From NCBI GenBank assembly GCA_044226365.1, contig JBGAHE010000017.1:17789-81788 (forward strand): DNA of 64,000 bases, written 5' to 3'. Below the pieces are notes generated by a model. That model was not told the DNA's origin. It worked only from the letters and a program-made list of their open reading frames with translations, and made no database searches. Source of the DNA: JALHNI01 sp044226365 (GTDB lineage: Bacteria; Acidobacteriota; Terriglobia; Bryobacterales; Bryobacteraceae). Positions 1 through 8,265 of this stretch are shown one piece after another (position 1 is the first letter of the stretch; the number at the start of each line of letters is the position of its first letter). A program made the translations under genes and the position numbers.

Positions 1-369
1 GCCGGAGATGGCGTTGTTCAGGACGCCGGAGTTGCGCCAGTAGGAGGAGTTGTAGCACATCTGCCACGTGTCGTCGATGCGATCGGCGGGCTTGCCGACC
101 AGCAGCGGCTTCAGATACTTCTCCACCGCCACCACCACCAGATCCGCCCGCTGGGTGTAGGTGCCGCAACCCCAGCCATACAGGCCGTCCTGGTCGGTGA
201 CGACTTTCACCGCCACCAGGCGCAGACCCTGCGGTGCCGTGGCGACCACTTGAATGTCCTTGATGATGGGCGAAGGCGTAGCGCGGGTGGCTTTGTCCAC
301 ACGCTGCTGCGCCGCCGCGGGAAGGGCTGGCACCGCGGCCAGCATTTTCATGAGCGATCGGCGGTTCAT
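1..369 (-). CDS. Exported enolase-superfamily enzyme, N-terminal part (cut by window edge)
   Basis: The 123 codons visible here encode the start of a mandelate racemase/muconate lactonizing enzyme-like protein; the catalytic barrel lies outside the window. The N-terminus begins MNRRSLMKML and continues into an Ala-rich stretch, which fits a Tat signal peptide. It is followed by the family's capping-domain pattern (IKDIQV, VKVVTDQDGLYGWG, NNAISG). The gene is the last member of the ccm run, 18 bases after ccmD, so it is probably cotranscribed, although no role in haem handling is evident. A second, full-length exported relative starts at 12635. Substrate unknown; acid-sugar dehydration is plausible. 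Confidence 0.8.
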   Translation of the reverse strand, partial: MNRRSLMKMLAAVPALPAAAQQRVDKATRATPSPIIKDIQVVATAPQGLRLVAVKVVTDQDGLYGWGCGTYTQRADLVVVAVEKYLKPLLVGKPADRIDDTWQMCYNSSYWRNSGVLNNAISG

Positions 370-387
370 GGGCGATTCCTTTACAAC

Positions 388-543
388 CTACTTCTTAGGA
401 CTTGCGTCGAGCATCCGTTTCAAATGATCGATCTCGGATTGTATCTTACGTCCGCGGGCAGTGAGGAGGAGGGTGTAAAGGCAAAGGATGGTCCACGCGG
501 CGGCGAGGCCATAAAACATGTATTCAAAATTGCGTTGATCCAT
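388..543 (-). CDS. ccmD: CcmD-like small membrane protein
   Basis: This 51-residue protein starts MDQRNFEYMFYGLAAAW, has one membrane segment (about residues 9-28) and then a basic, helical tail (RGRKIQSEIDHLKR). That is the build of CcmD, the small subunit that in System I cytochrome c maturation holds haem-loaded CcmE on the CcmABC complex. Position supports the call: it follows ccmC after 9 bases. Sequence conservation in CcmD is weak, so the assignment rests mainly on size, topology and place. The start has an AGGAGA-type ribosome site 5 bases upstream. Confidence 0.8.
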   Translation of the reverse strand: MDQRNFEYMFYGLAAAWTILCLYTLLLTARGRKIQSEIDHLKRMLDASPKK

Positions 544-552
544 GGAGTTCTC

Positions 553-1245
553 CTAGGCGATGGCGTGGGTTTGGCGGCGTAAGGCTTCCACGGCGCGTTG
601 GTTGTCTTCGAGCTTCATGCGGACGGCGACCAGAACGAGGGCGAGCAGGAGGAAGGCGCCGAGGTTGTGATAGAGCATGGCCTGCATGGCCGGGTCGATG
701 GTGCTGGCGTCACCGGTGCGAATGGTGAGCACGGGGCCGGGGTGCTGGGTACGATACCAGACGTTGGCTTTGTAAGTGAAGTAGACCGCGGCGAACGAAA
801 AGATGGACAGCACGGCGGAATTCTTCGCGCGCTCCGACGGATCCTTGATGCCTTCGCGGAGCATCAGGTAGGCGAGATAGATGAGCCAGGTGATGAGCGC
901 GGAGGTCAGGCGCGCGTCCCAGGTCCACCAGATGCCCCATTGCTGGCGGCCCCAGATCATCCCCGTTACCAGGTTGATGGCAGCGAGCGCGAGTCCCACT
1001 TCGGTGGCTGAGACGGCGAAGACGTCATACTTCCACTTTTTGGTTTTGAGGTAAATGCCGCTCGAGATTGCGGCGCCGAGGAAGCACGCGACGGCGGCGA
1101 AGTACGGCGGCAGATGGAAGAAGAAGATGCGGTACACCGCACCCTGCATGGCTTCATCCGGTAACTGCAGCAGGATGATGTAGAGGTTGCGTACGAAATA
1201 GAGCGCGGCCAGGATGCCGGCTCCGTAGATGATTTTGTCACGCAT
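553..1245 (-). CDS. ccmC: Cytochrome c maturation protein CcmC (haem handling)
   Basis: A 230-residue membrane protein with six predicted helices. CcmC loads haem onto CcmE in the periplasm. The tryptophan-rich WWD motif (WGIWWTWDARLTS, about residues 103-115) is intact. The two histidines expected as external haem ligands are seen at H44 (FFFHLPPYF) and in LYHNLGAF near the last helix. Length matches the family. It starts 11 bases after ccmB and is followed 9 bases later by ccmD, inside the ccm operon. Confident call. Confidence 0.95.
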   Translation of the reverse strand: MRDKIIYGAGILAALYFVRNLYIILLQLPDEAMQGAVYRIFFFHLPPYFAAVACFLGAAISSGIYLKTKKWKYDVFAVSATEVGLALAAINLVTGMIWGRQQWGIWWTWDARLTSALITWLIYLAYLMLREGIKDPSERAKNSAVLSIFSFAAVYFTYKANVWYRTQHPGPVLTIRTGDASTIDPAMQAMLYHNLGAFLLLALVLVAVRMKLEDNQRAVEALRRQTHAIA

Positions 1246-1256
1246 AGTTATCGAAC

Positions 1257-1937
1257 CTATCCCACCAGGACGGTCTCCACCAGCACGGCGGCCAGGGAGG
1301 TGAAGATGATATCAAAGGCCACTAAAACCCGAAGCCAGATGGCGTGTTCGGCATCAACCGGTTGGCCGGCCACCAGCAGCGTGGTGAGTTGCATGGCGGC
1401 CATCAACGCCGGAATCAGCATCGGATAGATGAGCATGGGTAGCATCAGCTCACGCAACTGCATGTTGACCGTGAGGGCGCCGAACATCGTGCCGAGCGCG
1501 GCCATGGCCCAAGTAGCGAGCGCGGCCACTCCCAGCAGCGCCGGGAACTGCTGCATCCAGGAGAGGTTGTACAGAATGCCGAACACCGGAAAGCAAACCG
1601 CCTCGATGATGGCGATCAGCGCGAAGTTGGCGATCGCTTTGCCGATGAAAAGCGCCGAGCCGGGAATCGGAGAGGCGAGCAAAGCATCGAGGCAATCGTT
1701 GGGCAATTCGCGGGCAAAGCCGCGATTCAGAATGAGCGTGCCGGAGAAGGCGAAGACCATCCACAGCAGTCCGCCGGACATCTGCTCGAGGACCTCGGAA
1801 TCGGGGTCCACCACAAAGCTGAACAGCAGCAGAATGACGATGGCGAACGAGAGCGAAGCGTTGAGCGCTTCCTTGGTGCGCAATTCACTGCGCAGATCCT
1901 TGGCGGCGACCGCGACGATCTGGCGGAGATACGTCAT
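1257..1937 (-). CDS. ccmB: Haem ABC exporter membrane subunit CcmB
   Basis: A protein of about 226 residues beginning MTYLRQIVAVAAKDLRSELR and containing six hydrophobic segments, as expected for CcmB, the permease of the CcmAB ABC module that releases holo-CcmE from CcmC. The N-terminal amphipathic KDLRxELRTKE stretch and FSGTLILNRGFARE are typical of the family. The ATG overlaps the ccmA stop codon (ATGA), which fixes the start; the frame stays open upstream but that part is antisense-like and within ccmA. Confidence 0.93.
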   Translation of the reverse strand: MTYLRQIVAVAAKDLRSELRTKEALNASLSFAIVILLLFSFVVDPDSEVLEQMSGGLLWMVFAFSGTLILNRGFARELPNDCLDALLASPIPGSALFIGKAIANFALIAIIEAVCFPVFGILYNLSWMQQFPALLGVAALATWAMAALGTMFGALTVNMQLRELMLPMLIYPMLIPALMAAMQLTTLLVAGQPVDAEHAIWLRVLVAFDIIFTSLAAVLVETVLVG

Positions 1938-2635
1938 GCCGCTTCTCCGTAGTGCTGATACACCCAACCAGGGTTGGCTAGCATTTCGTCGGTGCGCGGG
2001 CCGTGGAAGGCCATTTGGCCGCGGTTCAACAGGAGGACGTGCGAGGCCAGTTCGAGGGCTTCGCGTAACTGATGGGTGGAGAGCACGACGGTGGCGCCGC
2101 CACGCAGGGCTTCGCGCAGCAGGCCCTGCAGCAGATGAATGGCGCGATCGTCGAGCGAGGTGAACGGTTCGTCGAGAATCAGGAAGCGCGGCTGATGGAT
2201 GAAGGCGCGGGCGATGGCGAGGCGCTGCCGCATGCCGCGCGAGAATTCGCGAGCCAGGCCGCGGCGGACGCGGGCGAGGTCCGTGCGTTCGAGCCACTGG
2301 TCGACAGCCTGATGCGGCTGGGCGAGGCCGTAGAGCCGGGCGAACGTGAGCAGGTTTTCTTCCGCCGAAAGCTCGTCGTAAACGCCGATGCCGTGGCCGA
2401 TGATGCCGATCCGCGAGCGGATGGCGGTGTGGCGCGGGTTGCCGTCCAGGATTTTCACTTCGCCTTCGGAGGCTTGGGACAGGCCAGCCAGGATGCGAAG
2501 AAGCGTCGTTTTGCCTGCGCCGTTCCGGCCCAGCAACGCGACACAACTGCCTTCCGGAAATTCGAAGCTAACCTTCCGGAGGGCGGCGAACTCACCGTAA
2601 TATTTCCAAAGTGATTGGGCGCCCAGCGCCGTCAT
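1934..2635 (-). CDS. ccmA: Haem exporter ATP-binding subunit CcmA
   Basis: A 233-residue ABC ATPase. Walker A is GRNGAGKTT, the signature is a slightly altered FSRGMRQRL, Walker B is FLILDEPFTSLD and the H-loop is STHQ. CcmA energises CcmB in the CcmABCD complex that frees haem-loaded CcmE. Its start overlaps the preceding gene's stop by the ATGA arrangement, and its stop overlaps the ccmB start in the same way, so the three genes are translationally coupled. ABC type alone would not identify it; the ccm context does. Confidence 0.93.
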   Translation of the reverse strand: MTALGAQSLWKYYGEFAALRKVSFEFPEGSCVALLGRNGAGKTTLLRILAGLSQASEGEVKILDGNPRHTAIRSRIGIIGHGIGVYDELSAEENLLTFARLYGLAQPHQAVDQWLERTDLARVRRGLAREFSRGMRQRLAIARAFIHQPRFLILDEPFTSLDDRAIHLLQGLLREALRGGATVVLSTHQLREALELASHVLLLNRGQMAFHGPRTDEMLANPGWVYQHYGEAA

Positions 2636-3612
2636 TTGGCGCCCTTGCGCGCGCCTGCCGGCGATTGACGGTAGAGCAGATAGAAGGCGGCCGCCAGGAT
2701 GGCGACGGTGAGACCCACGATGAACTCGATGCGGTCGTAGATCTTGGGGAAGATCGTATCGATGGGCGGACCTTGCTCCTCTTCTTCCGAAGTGGGCGCG
2801 GTATTGGCCAAGGTGCCGGCGCCTTCGATGTTGATCGTCAGCGGGCCGTTCTTGGCGGTGAAGACCGAAGCCATGGTGCGCGGTTCGTTGGTGAGGAAGG
2901 TGAGCGCGTCGCTTTTGAGCGTGACGCCGCGGGGGGCGATGACGCGCGTTTGTCCCTGGTGGAGGATGCGCGTGTTGAGGTCGCCGGGCGGGGCAAAGGG
3001 CGCAGTCCAGGCAATGTCGAAGCGGGTTTCGCCGGGCTTTAAGGCGAAGTCCACGGAATAGACGTTCGCTTCGCCGGTGGGGCGAATGGGCCGCTTAATG
3101 GGCATGCCGCGCGAGCCACTGGAGGCGTCGACAGTGGCTTTGCCTTGCGCCATGGGAGGCAGGAAGAAGCGCAGCGAGCCGCCTTCAGGGTCCGAGAGCG
3201 TCGTGTTGGTGGGATTCTCGTAGATGATCGTTTCGCGCACGCGGAGTTCGCCGGGAACGGGTTCGATCAGGATCATGTGCTGGCTGGCGGCGGCGCCGGC
3301 CACTTTCTTGGCGGCGGAAAATACCGGCACTTCGATGCCCGTGGTGGGCGCGCCCGGTTCAATCAGCTTGTTGTAGTTGACGCCTTCGAAGTTGGTCTGC
3401 AGCAGGGCCATCCCTTCGGAAGCGCCGTTGATGCTGAACTTGCCGGAGCCATCCGTGGTGGTGCTGCCCATCGACTTCATGCCTTGGGCGCCGGGCGCCA
3501 CCAGACTCACCGTGGCGCCGGCTACCGGCTGCCCCGTGGTCTTGTTGACGACGGTGCCGTCGATGGCCTGCAGCGTGAGTGCGGCTAAGAGGAACAAAAC
3601 GGTGCGCTTCAT
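2632..3612 (-). CDS. Carboxypeptidase-regulatory-like membrane-anchored protein within the ccm operon
   Basis: A 326-residue protein with a signal peptide (MKRTVLFLLAALTLQA), an immediate beta-sandwich repeat of the CarboxypepD_reg type (GTVVNKTTGQPVAGATVSL, about residues 18-95), a second beta-rich region, an acidic linker (SEEEEQGPP) and a C-terminal membrane helix (IEFIVGLTVAILAAAFYLLY) with a short basic tail. It should sit in the periplasm anchored to the inner membrane. It is coupled by ATGA overlaps to the zinc-ribbon gene before and ccmA after it. It is not a standard ccm component. Function unknown; an accessory scaffold for the maturation complex is only an inference. Start chosen at 3612 because of the signal peptide and overlap. 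Confidence 0.8.
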   Translation of the reverse strand: MKRTVLFLLAALTLQAIDGTVVNKTTGQPVAGATVSLVAPGAQGMKSMGSTTTDGSGKFSINGASEGMALLQTNFEGVNYNKLIEPGAPTTGIEVPVFSAAKKVAGAAASQHMILIEPVPGELRVRETIIYENPTNTTLSDPEGGSLRFFLPPMAQGKATVDASSGSRGMPIKRPIRPTGEANVYSVDFALKPGETRFDIAWTAPFAPPGDLNTRILHQGQTRVIAPRGVTLKSDALTFLTNEPRTMASVFTAKNGPLTINIEGAGTLANTAPTSEEEEQGPPIDTIFPKIYDRIEFIVGLTVAILAAAFYLLYRQSPAGARKGAK

Positions 3613-4025
3613 GCCATCGCCTTTCCGCACTCGCCGCAGAACTTGAGCGGTTCTTTGAAGCGGGCCTGGCAATGCGGGCAGACGTACAGAGCGCCCTGCT
3701 CTTTCTTCTTGCGGGGTGGCGCGGTGGTGGCCACCGTCTTCCCTTCGGCGGCCAGGCGTTGCTTGATCTCGTCGACTTCGGCCAGGACGGCGCCGAGTTC
3801 TTTCTGCACGGCGAGCTTGGAGCTTTGGTAATCCTGGTCCGAGAGCTTGCCCAGCCGGTATTCGAACTGCAGGTCGCGCAGATTTTCGTAGATGCGGGCT
3901 TTGCGTTCGTCGAGATGACGGAAAGGGTTCTCCGGGGCAGGCTCCGGAAGATCGGTTTCGCGCACGCCCATGGTGAACAGGACGACTCCTGCGACCAGGA
4001 GGATCGAGAGGACAACGACGGTCAT
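3609..4025 (-). CDS. CcmI-like N-terminal protein with C-terminal zinc ribbon
   Basis: A 138-residue protein: one N-terminal membrane helix (about residues 3-20), a helical segment (ERKARIYENLRDLQFEYRLG, then KLSDQDY) that resembles the N-terminal coil of CcmI, a Lys-rich linker, and a C-terminal zinc ribbon (CPHC then CGEC). CcmI normally carries periplasmic TPRs that hold apocytochrome; these are absent here. The gene follows ccmH without spacing and overlaps the next gene by ATGA. Orientation predicts that the ribbon is cytoplasmic or periplasmic depending on helix insertion, which I cannot decide. Confidence 0.75.
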   Translation of the reverse strand: MTVVVLSILLVAGVVLFTMGVRETDLPEPAPENPFRHLDERKARIYENLRDLQFEYRLGKLSDQDYQSSKLAVQKELGAVLAEVDEIKQRLAAEGKTVATTAPPRKKKEQGALYVCPHCQARFKEPLKFCGECGKAMA

Positions 4026-4505
4026 TTAATCGAAGTTCGCCATTTCCTTGTCGAGTTGCGCGCGGATACGTTCAGCGGAGCCGTCCGGTAGCTCGTTGAC
4101 GAGGACGGGGCGGCGCGAACGCTTGATCCACCAGGCAATCGCGCCCAGTCCGAGCAGAATCGCAATCGGCGGCATCAGCCAGCTCATGGCGTTGAAGCCT
4201 TCGGCGGGCGGAACGGCAAAAGCTTTCAGACCTTCGCGCTTGGCGAAGAAACCGGCCACCTGATCGTCGTTCATGCCGGCCTTCTGCAGCTCGGAGATCT
4301 TCTCGCGAGCCGGTCCGGCATAGTGGCAGCCGAGCATCTGGCAGGTGCCGACGGTGTTCTTGCAGGCGCCGCAAAGACAGGCAAGCTTATCGCCGGCCCG
4401 GCGCACGTCAGGCGTAAGGAAAGCCGTCGGACTCTGCGCGATGCAGAGTCCGGCGACGAACAAAATCGCGAGGCTAGTTTTCCACTGGCTGAGGCTGACG
4501 CGCAA
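4026..4505 (-). CDS. ccmH: Cytochrome c maturation thiol protein CcmH
   Basis: A 159-residue protein with a signal peptide, a three-helix CcmH domain and a C-terminal membrane segment (about residues 109-127). The active-site region reads LACLCGACKN, giving a CxxC at C45/C48 with an extra cysteine at C43; the classical family motif is LRCxxC. Two more cysteines follow (C55, C60 region), which is unusual. CcmH reduces or presents the apocytochrome CxxCH thiols to CcmF. It overlaps ccmF by 32 bases. Its presence beside a cysteine-type CcmE is notable (see findings). Confidence 0.88.
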   Translation of the reverse strand: MRVSLSQWKTSLAILFVAGLCIAQSPTAFLTPDVRRAGDKLACLCGACKNTVGTCQMLGCHYAGPAREKISELQKAGMNDDQVAGFFAKREGLKAFAVPPAEGFNAMSWLMPPIAILLGLGAIAWWIKRSRRPVLVNELPDGSAERIRAQLDKEMANFD

Positions 4506-6489
4506 TGCCCACCACCTCCATCTTGGGATATTGCATCTTCACCTTGCTCGGAACGAGGCAGATCAGCGTGCCGATCAGCAGCACCCAATAGCCCACCCAG
4601 ATCCAGGAGACCAGGGGGAAGACGTAGCTCTGCAGAATGACTTTGGAGTCGTTGGTGAGGCCGGCGAAGTTGAGGTAGAGGTCCTCGTTGAGCCGGCGGC
4701 GGATGGCGACGTTCGAAGTCTGCGAACCGCTGACCGCGTATTTGCGCAGCTCAGGCTGCAGCGTGCCGAGCAACTCTCCGCCGGAGCGAATCTCGACGAC
4801 GGCGTGATTCCAGACGTAGTTTTCGTTCTCGCCACCCTTGAGGTCGGCGACCTTGAGGTCGTAGCGGCCGAGCTTGAAGGTGGAGCCCACGGTGGCCTCC
4901 ACCGTGCGGTCGAGGTTGAAGGCCGCGCCGGTGAAGCCGATGAACATGATCACGATGCCCATGTGGACGATGTAGCCGCCGTAGCGGCGCGTGTTGCGGT
5001 GCGTGAGTTCGACGGCGGCGCCGATGAAGCTGAGCTGGTCCTTCGCCGCAATCGACTTGGTGCCTTTCCAGAATTCGGAGGCGATGGTGGCGGTGACGAA
5101 GAAGCACAAGCCGAACGAAATGACGGCGTAGATGTGGTGAATGCCGAGCGCGGCGAGCACGGCCATGAAGATCGCACTGCCGACGGTGGGCATCAGGAAG
5201 GCGCGCTTCAGGGCGTCCACTGAACTACGGCGCCAGGCGATCAGCGGGCCCACGCCTGTCAGGAACAGCAGAAACAAGCCGATCGGAATGTTGACGCGGT
5301 TGAAGTAGGGCGCGTCCACCGTGATCTTTTCGCCGGTGACGGCTTCGGAGATTACCGGGAACAGCGTACCCCAGAGGATCGCAAAGCAACTCGCGAGCAG
5401 GATCAGGTTGTTGAACAGGAAACTGGATTCCCGCGAGACGACGCTTTCGAGCTGCGTTTCGCTCTTCAGGTATGGCAGGCGATTCAGGATCAGCCAGGTG
5501 GTGCCACCGATGCCGAGCGCGAGGAAGACGACAAAGTAATTGCCCAGCGAGGACTGCGCGAAGGCGTGCACGGAACTCACCACACCCGAGCGGGTGAGGA
5601 AGGTACCCAGGATGCAGAGGAAGAACGTGGCCGCCACCAGCACCATGTTCCAGACCTTCATCATGCCCTTCTTCTCCTGCATCATTACCGAGTGCAGGAA
5701 GGCCGTGGAGGTAATCCAAGGAAGCAGCGAAGCGTTCTCCACCGGATCCCAGCCCCAGTAGCCGCCCCATCCCAGCACGGCATAAGCCCAGCCGGCGCCC
5801 AGCAAAATGCCGGTGGATTGGAACGCCCAGGTGACCAGAGCCCAGCGGCGCGTGGTGTGAATCCAGCCATCGCCCGGCTGTTTGGTGATCAGCGAGCCCA
5901 TCGCGAAAGCGAAGGGGACGATGAAGCCGACGTAGCCGAGATAGAGGAAAGGCGGATGGATCACCATCGTCCAGTACTGCAGCAGCGGATCCAGACCGCG
6001 GCCATCGTCCATAGGGGTGGCGGCGCGGCCGATCGCGAGGATCTTGAAGGGGTGTTCGACGAACGTGACCAGGAGGAGGAAGAACACCAGCGTGGTCATC
6101 AACACGGCCGTGATCCACGGCATCATCGTGCGGTATTGATGCTTCTTGCGGGTGGTGAAGACGACGACGGCCGTGTACGTGGAAAGGATGAAGCTCCAGA
6201 AGAGCAGCGAGCCCTCCTGGCCGCCCCACCAGGCGGTGAACTTGTAGACGGTGGCCATCGCCTTGTTGGAATGGGCCCAGACGTACTGCAGGCGGAAGTC
6301 GTCGGTCATCAGGGCGTAAATGAGCAGGCCGGAGGCGGCCACAACCAGGGCCCAGACGCTATAGACGGCGCGCTGGGCGCTCACCAGGAGAAAGGGCTTT
6401 TGTTTCCAAGCGCCTACGACCGAGGCCAGGACGGAGTAGACGCCCAGGCAGAAGGCGAGGATCAGGCACAGCCCGCCGATATTTTCCAT
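4474..6489 (-). CDS. ccmF: Haem lyase CcmF
   Basis: A 671-residue polytopic protein of normal CcmF length. The WWD motif (GWGGYWGWDPVENASLLPW, about residues 240-258) and periplasmic histidines such as H178 (MVIHPPFLYLGY) are present, as is the RYGGYIVHMG segment near the C-terminal third. CcmF accepts haem from CcmE and, with CcmH, forms the thioether bonds of cytochromes c. It starts 12 bases after ccmE and runs 32 bases into ccmH. NrfE is a close relative, but the complete ccm context favours CcmF. Confidence 0.95.
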   Translation of the reverse strand: MENIGGLCLILAFCLGVYSVLASVVGAWKQKPFLLVSAQRAVYSVWALVVAASGLLIYALMTDDFRLQYVWAHSNKAMATVYKFTAWWGGQEGSLLFWSFILSTYTAVVVFTTRKKHQYRTMMPWITAVLMTTLVFFLLLVTFVEHPFKILAIGRAATPMDDGRGLDPLLQYWTMVIHPPFLYLGYVGFIVPFAFAMGSLITKQPGDGWIHTTRRWALVTWAFQSTGILLGAGWAYAVLGWGGYWGWDPVENASLLPWITSTAFLHSVMMQEKKGMMKVWNMVLVAATFFLCILGTFLTRSGVVSSVHAFAQSSLGNYFVVFLALGIGGTTWLILNRLPYLKSETQLESVVSRESSFLFNNLILLASCFAILWGTLFPVISEAVTGEKITVDAPYFNRVNIPIGLFLLFLTGVGPLIAWRRSSVDALKRAFLMPTVGSAIFMAVLAALGIHHIYAVISFGLCFFVTATIASEFWKGTKSIAAKDQLSFIGAAVELTHRNTRRYGGYIVHMGIVIMFIGFTGAAFNLDRTVEATVGSTFKLGRYDLKVADLKGGENENYVWNHAVVEIRSGGELLGTLQPELRKYAVSGSQTSNVAIRRRLNEDLYLNFAGLTNDSKVILQSYVFPLVSWIWVGYWVLLIGTLICLVPSKVKMQYPKMEVVGIARQPQPVEN

Positions 6490-6501
6490 GAGTAGGTTCC
6501 T

Positions 6502-6945
6502 TTAGCTGGTGGCCGGCTTGGCGTAGCTGTTGGTGTTGCCGGGCTTGGCGCCAGGCTTCGCTTCATACTTCGACGCGCACTTGGCCTGAATCCGGTTGGC
6601 CTGAAAGACGCCGTCGGAGCCCATCTTGCCGTCAGCGAGGCACTGGGCGCCGATGCGGAACGTATCGGGCAGCGGATCCTTGCCGTTATAGACCACGTTG
6701 AGCGTGAGATTCTTCCCGTTTTCCTTTTGGATCATGCGGAACTTGACGCTTTGTCCATTGCGCTCAATACTTTCCACGTCGCCACCCACGCGCAAACGCT
6801 TCACCTGCGCGTCGTTGCCCATGGCGTTCATCTCTTCGATGGTCTTGTAGTAGGTCTTGGTCTCGCTGACGCCGTCCATGGCGAGCCAACCCAGCGTGGA
6901 GACGATGATCAGGATCAGAATGCCGAACTTTGCGTAGGGATGCAT
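6502..6945 (-). CDS. ccmE: Haem chaperone CcmE, cysteine type (CxxxY)
   Basis: A 147-residue protein: an N-terminal signal anchor, an OB-fold (VKRLRVGGDVES, VKFRMIQKENGK, LNVVYNGKDPLPDTF) and a flexible tail. Where most bacterial CcmE proteins have HxxxY, the haem-binding site here reads KCASKYEAKPG, giving C123 and Y127. CxxxY CcmE proteins are known from archaea, Desulfovibrio and some other bacteria. This is the first gene of the operon, with a good promoter at 6969-6997 and a GGAGAG ribosome site. The predicted transcription start leaves a leader of about 17 bases. Confidence 0.93.
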   Translation of the reverse strand: MHPYAKFGILILIIVSTLGWLAMDGVSETKTYYKTIEEMNAMGNDAQVKRLRVGGDVESIERNGQSVKFRMIQKENGKNLTLNVVYNGKDPLPDTFRIGAQCLADGKMGSDGVFQANRIQAKCASKYEAKPGAKPGNTNSYAKPATS

Positions 6946-6968
6946 GGGAACTCTCCGCTTTCGCCTTT

Positions 6969-6997
6969 AGTATAACGCCCGGTTAGACGCGGGTCAG
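6969..6997 (-). promoter_or_regulatory. Predicted promoter of the ccm operon
   Basis: On the minus strand a -10 box TATACT (6974-6969) lies 17 bases downstream of a -35-like CTGACC (6997-6992). Transcription would start near 6962, just upstream of ccmE. The match is 5/6 and 4/6 to the sigma-70 consensus. Confidence 0.55.
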
Positions 6998-7037
6998 GTC
7001 GATTTTCTTCCCGCTCCAGGCCAGATAATAGAAAAGA

Positions 7038-7370
7038 ATGCCTACGATCCTGCTGCTTGTCGCTTCAAACACTTTCATGACCTTCGCCTGGTACGGCCAC
7101 CTCAAGTTTAAGAGCGCGCCCTTGTGGCAAGCGATTCTGGCCAGTTGGGGAATCGCCTTTTTCGAATACTGCCTGATGGTGCCGGCAAACCGGCTGGGGA
7201 GCGAAGGGTCGATGAGCGGCTATCAGCTCAAGATTCTCCAGGAGGCCATCACCATCGGTGTTTTCCTTGTGTTTGCTTATCTTTACCTGGGTGAAGCCCC
7301 CACTTGGCGCACGGCCGGCGCCTTCGGCATGATTGTCGGCGCCGCCGCGTTGGCCTTCAGCGGACGTTAA
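7038..7370 (+). CDS. DMT-type small membrane protein, DUF486
   Basis: A 110-residue protein with about four membrane helices. The segments NTFMTFAWYGHLKF, FFEYCLMVPANRLG and QLKILQEAITIGVFLVFAYLY match the DUF486 (COG3169) family, a short relative of drug/metabolite transporters whose substrate is unknown. There is no clear ribosome site; a -10-like GATAAT ends 8 bases before the ATG, suggesting a leaderless transcript. It is divergent from the ccm operon and followed 24 bases later by the DUF1080 gene, which has its own promoter-like box. Confidence 0.9.
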   Translation: MPTILLLVASNTFMTFAWYGHLKFKSAPLWQAILASWGIAFFEYCLMVPANRLGSEGSMSGYQLKILQEAITIGVFLVFAYLYLGEAPTWRTAGAFGMIVGAAALAFSGR

Positions 7371-7375
7371 GGTCG

Positions 7376-7384
7376 TGATACGAT
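7376..7384 (+). promoter_or_regulatory. Extended -10 box TGATACGAT
   Basis: The nonamer fits the TGnTAynnT pattern found before several genes of this window and ends 10 bases before the ATG at 7395, so the DUF1080 transcript may have almost no leader. Confidence 0.4.
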
Positions 7385-7394
7385 CCAGGCGCTT

Positions 7395-8156
7395 ATGTTG
7401 ACGCGTCTGGTTCTTTTCGGTTTCCCCCTGGTGTTGGCTCTCGGGCAGGCTCCGGCCCCTCCGGGAGGCGCCCGCCCGGGAGGCATGGGCATTTATCCGG
7501 CTTACGAGCCAGACGACAATGCCGGGTTCGTTTCGTTGTTCGACGGCAAAACGCTCGAGGGGTGGGACGGCGATAAGACGTTCTGGCGGGCGGAGAACGG
7601 CGAGATTATTGGCGAGTCCACTGCGGAGAAGGTCGTCAAGACGAACAGCTTCCTCATCTGGCGGGGCGGCAAGGTGAAGGACTTCGAGCTGAAGGTGGAG
7701 TTCAAGCTCAGCAACACCAACAGCGGCATTCAGTACCGCAGTATCGAACTGCCGGAGGTCGGCAAGTGGGTGCTGAAGGGCTATCAGGCCGATCTGGACA
7801 TTGGCAACGGCTTCACCGGCAACCTACACGAGGAGCGCGGCCGCAAGCCGGGCCACGTGGTGCTGGCGCAGCGCGGCATGCTCACCCGCATCACGGACGG
7901 CCCGAAGTATAAAGTGCTCGGGTCGCTGGGCGATCCGAAGCTGTTACGCGGCGTAGTGAATGTGATGGGCTGGAATCAGTACCACATCATCGCCCGCGGA
8001 CCCGTGATGCTCCAGATTCTGAACGGCCAGGTGATCGCCGCCACCATCGACGAGGACGCGAAAAACTTCGTGCCCGAGGGGCTGCTGGGCTTCCAGATGC
8101 ACGTCGGCCCGCCGTTCAAGGTGGAGTATCGGAACATTCTGCTGCGCCAGCTTTAG
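7395..8156 (+). CDS. Secreted DUF1080 (3-keto-disaccharide hydrolase family) protein
   Basis: A 253-residue protein with a signal peptide (MLTRLVLFGFPLVLALGQA) and one concanavalin-like DUF1080 domain: GFVSLFDGKTLEGWDGD, WRAENGEIIGES, FELKVEFKLSNTNSGIQYRS, and the closing GLLGFQMHVGPPFKVEYRNI. Family members act on 3-keto sugars or bind sugars at the cell surface; many are abundant in Acidobacteriota and Planctomycetota. The substrate cannot be read from the sequence. Monocistronic as far as spacing shows. Confidence 0.92.
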   Translation: MLTRLVLFGFPLVLALGQAPAPPGGARPGGMGIYPAYEPDDNAGFVSLFDGKTLEGWDGDKTFWRAENGEIIGESTAEKVVKTNSFLIWRGGKVKDFELKVEFKLSNTNSGIQYRSIELPEVGKWVLKGYQADLDIGNGFTGNLHEERGRKPGHVVLAQRGMLTRITDGPKYKVLGSLGDPKLLRGVVNVMGWNQYHIIARGPVMLQILNGQVIAATIDEDAKNFVPEGLLGFQMHVGPPFKVEYRNILLRQL

Positions 8157-8265
8157 CGCCTCCCCAGGGCTGTCGAATGATGCTGCGTAATGGCGTCCGA
8201 AATGGGAATTTTTCAAAAATTTCGGAGAAAGTTGGCCTCGGAAAAGCACTTATATTTGACGCCTC

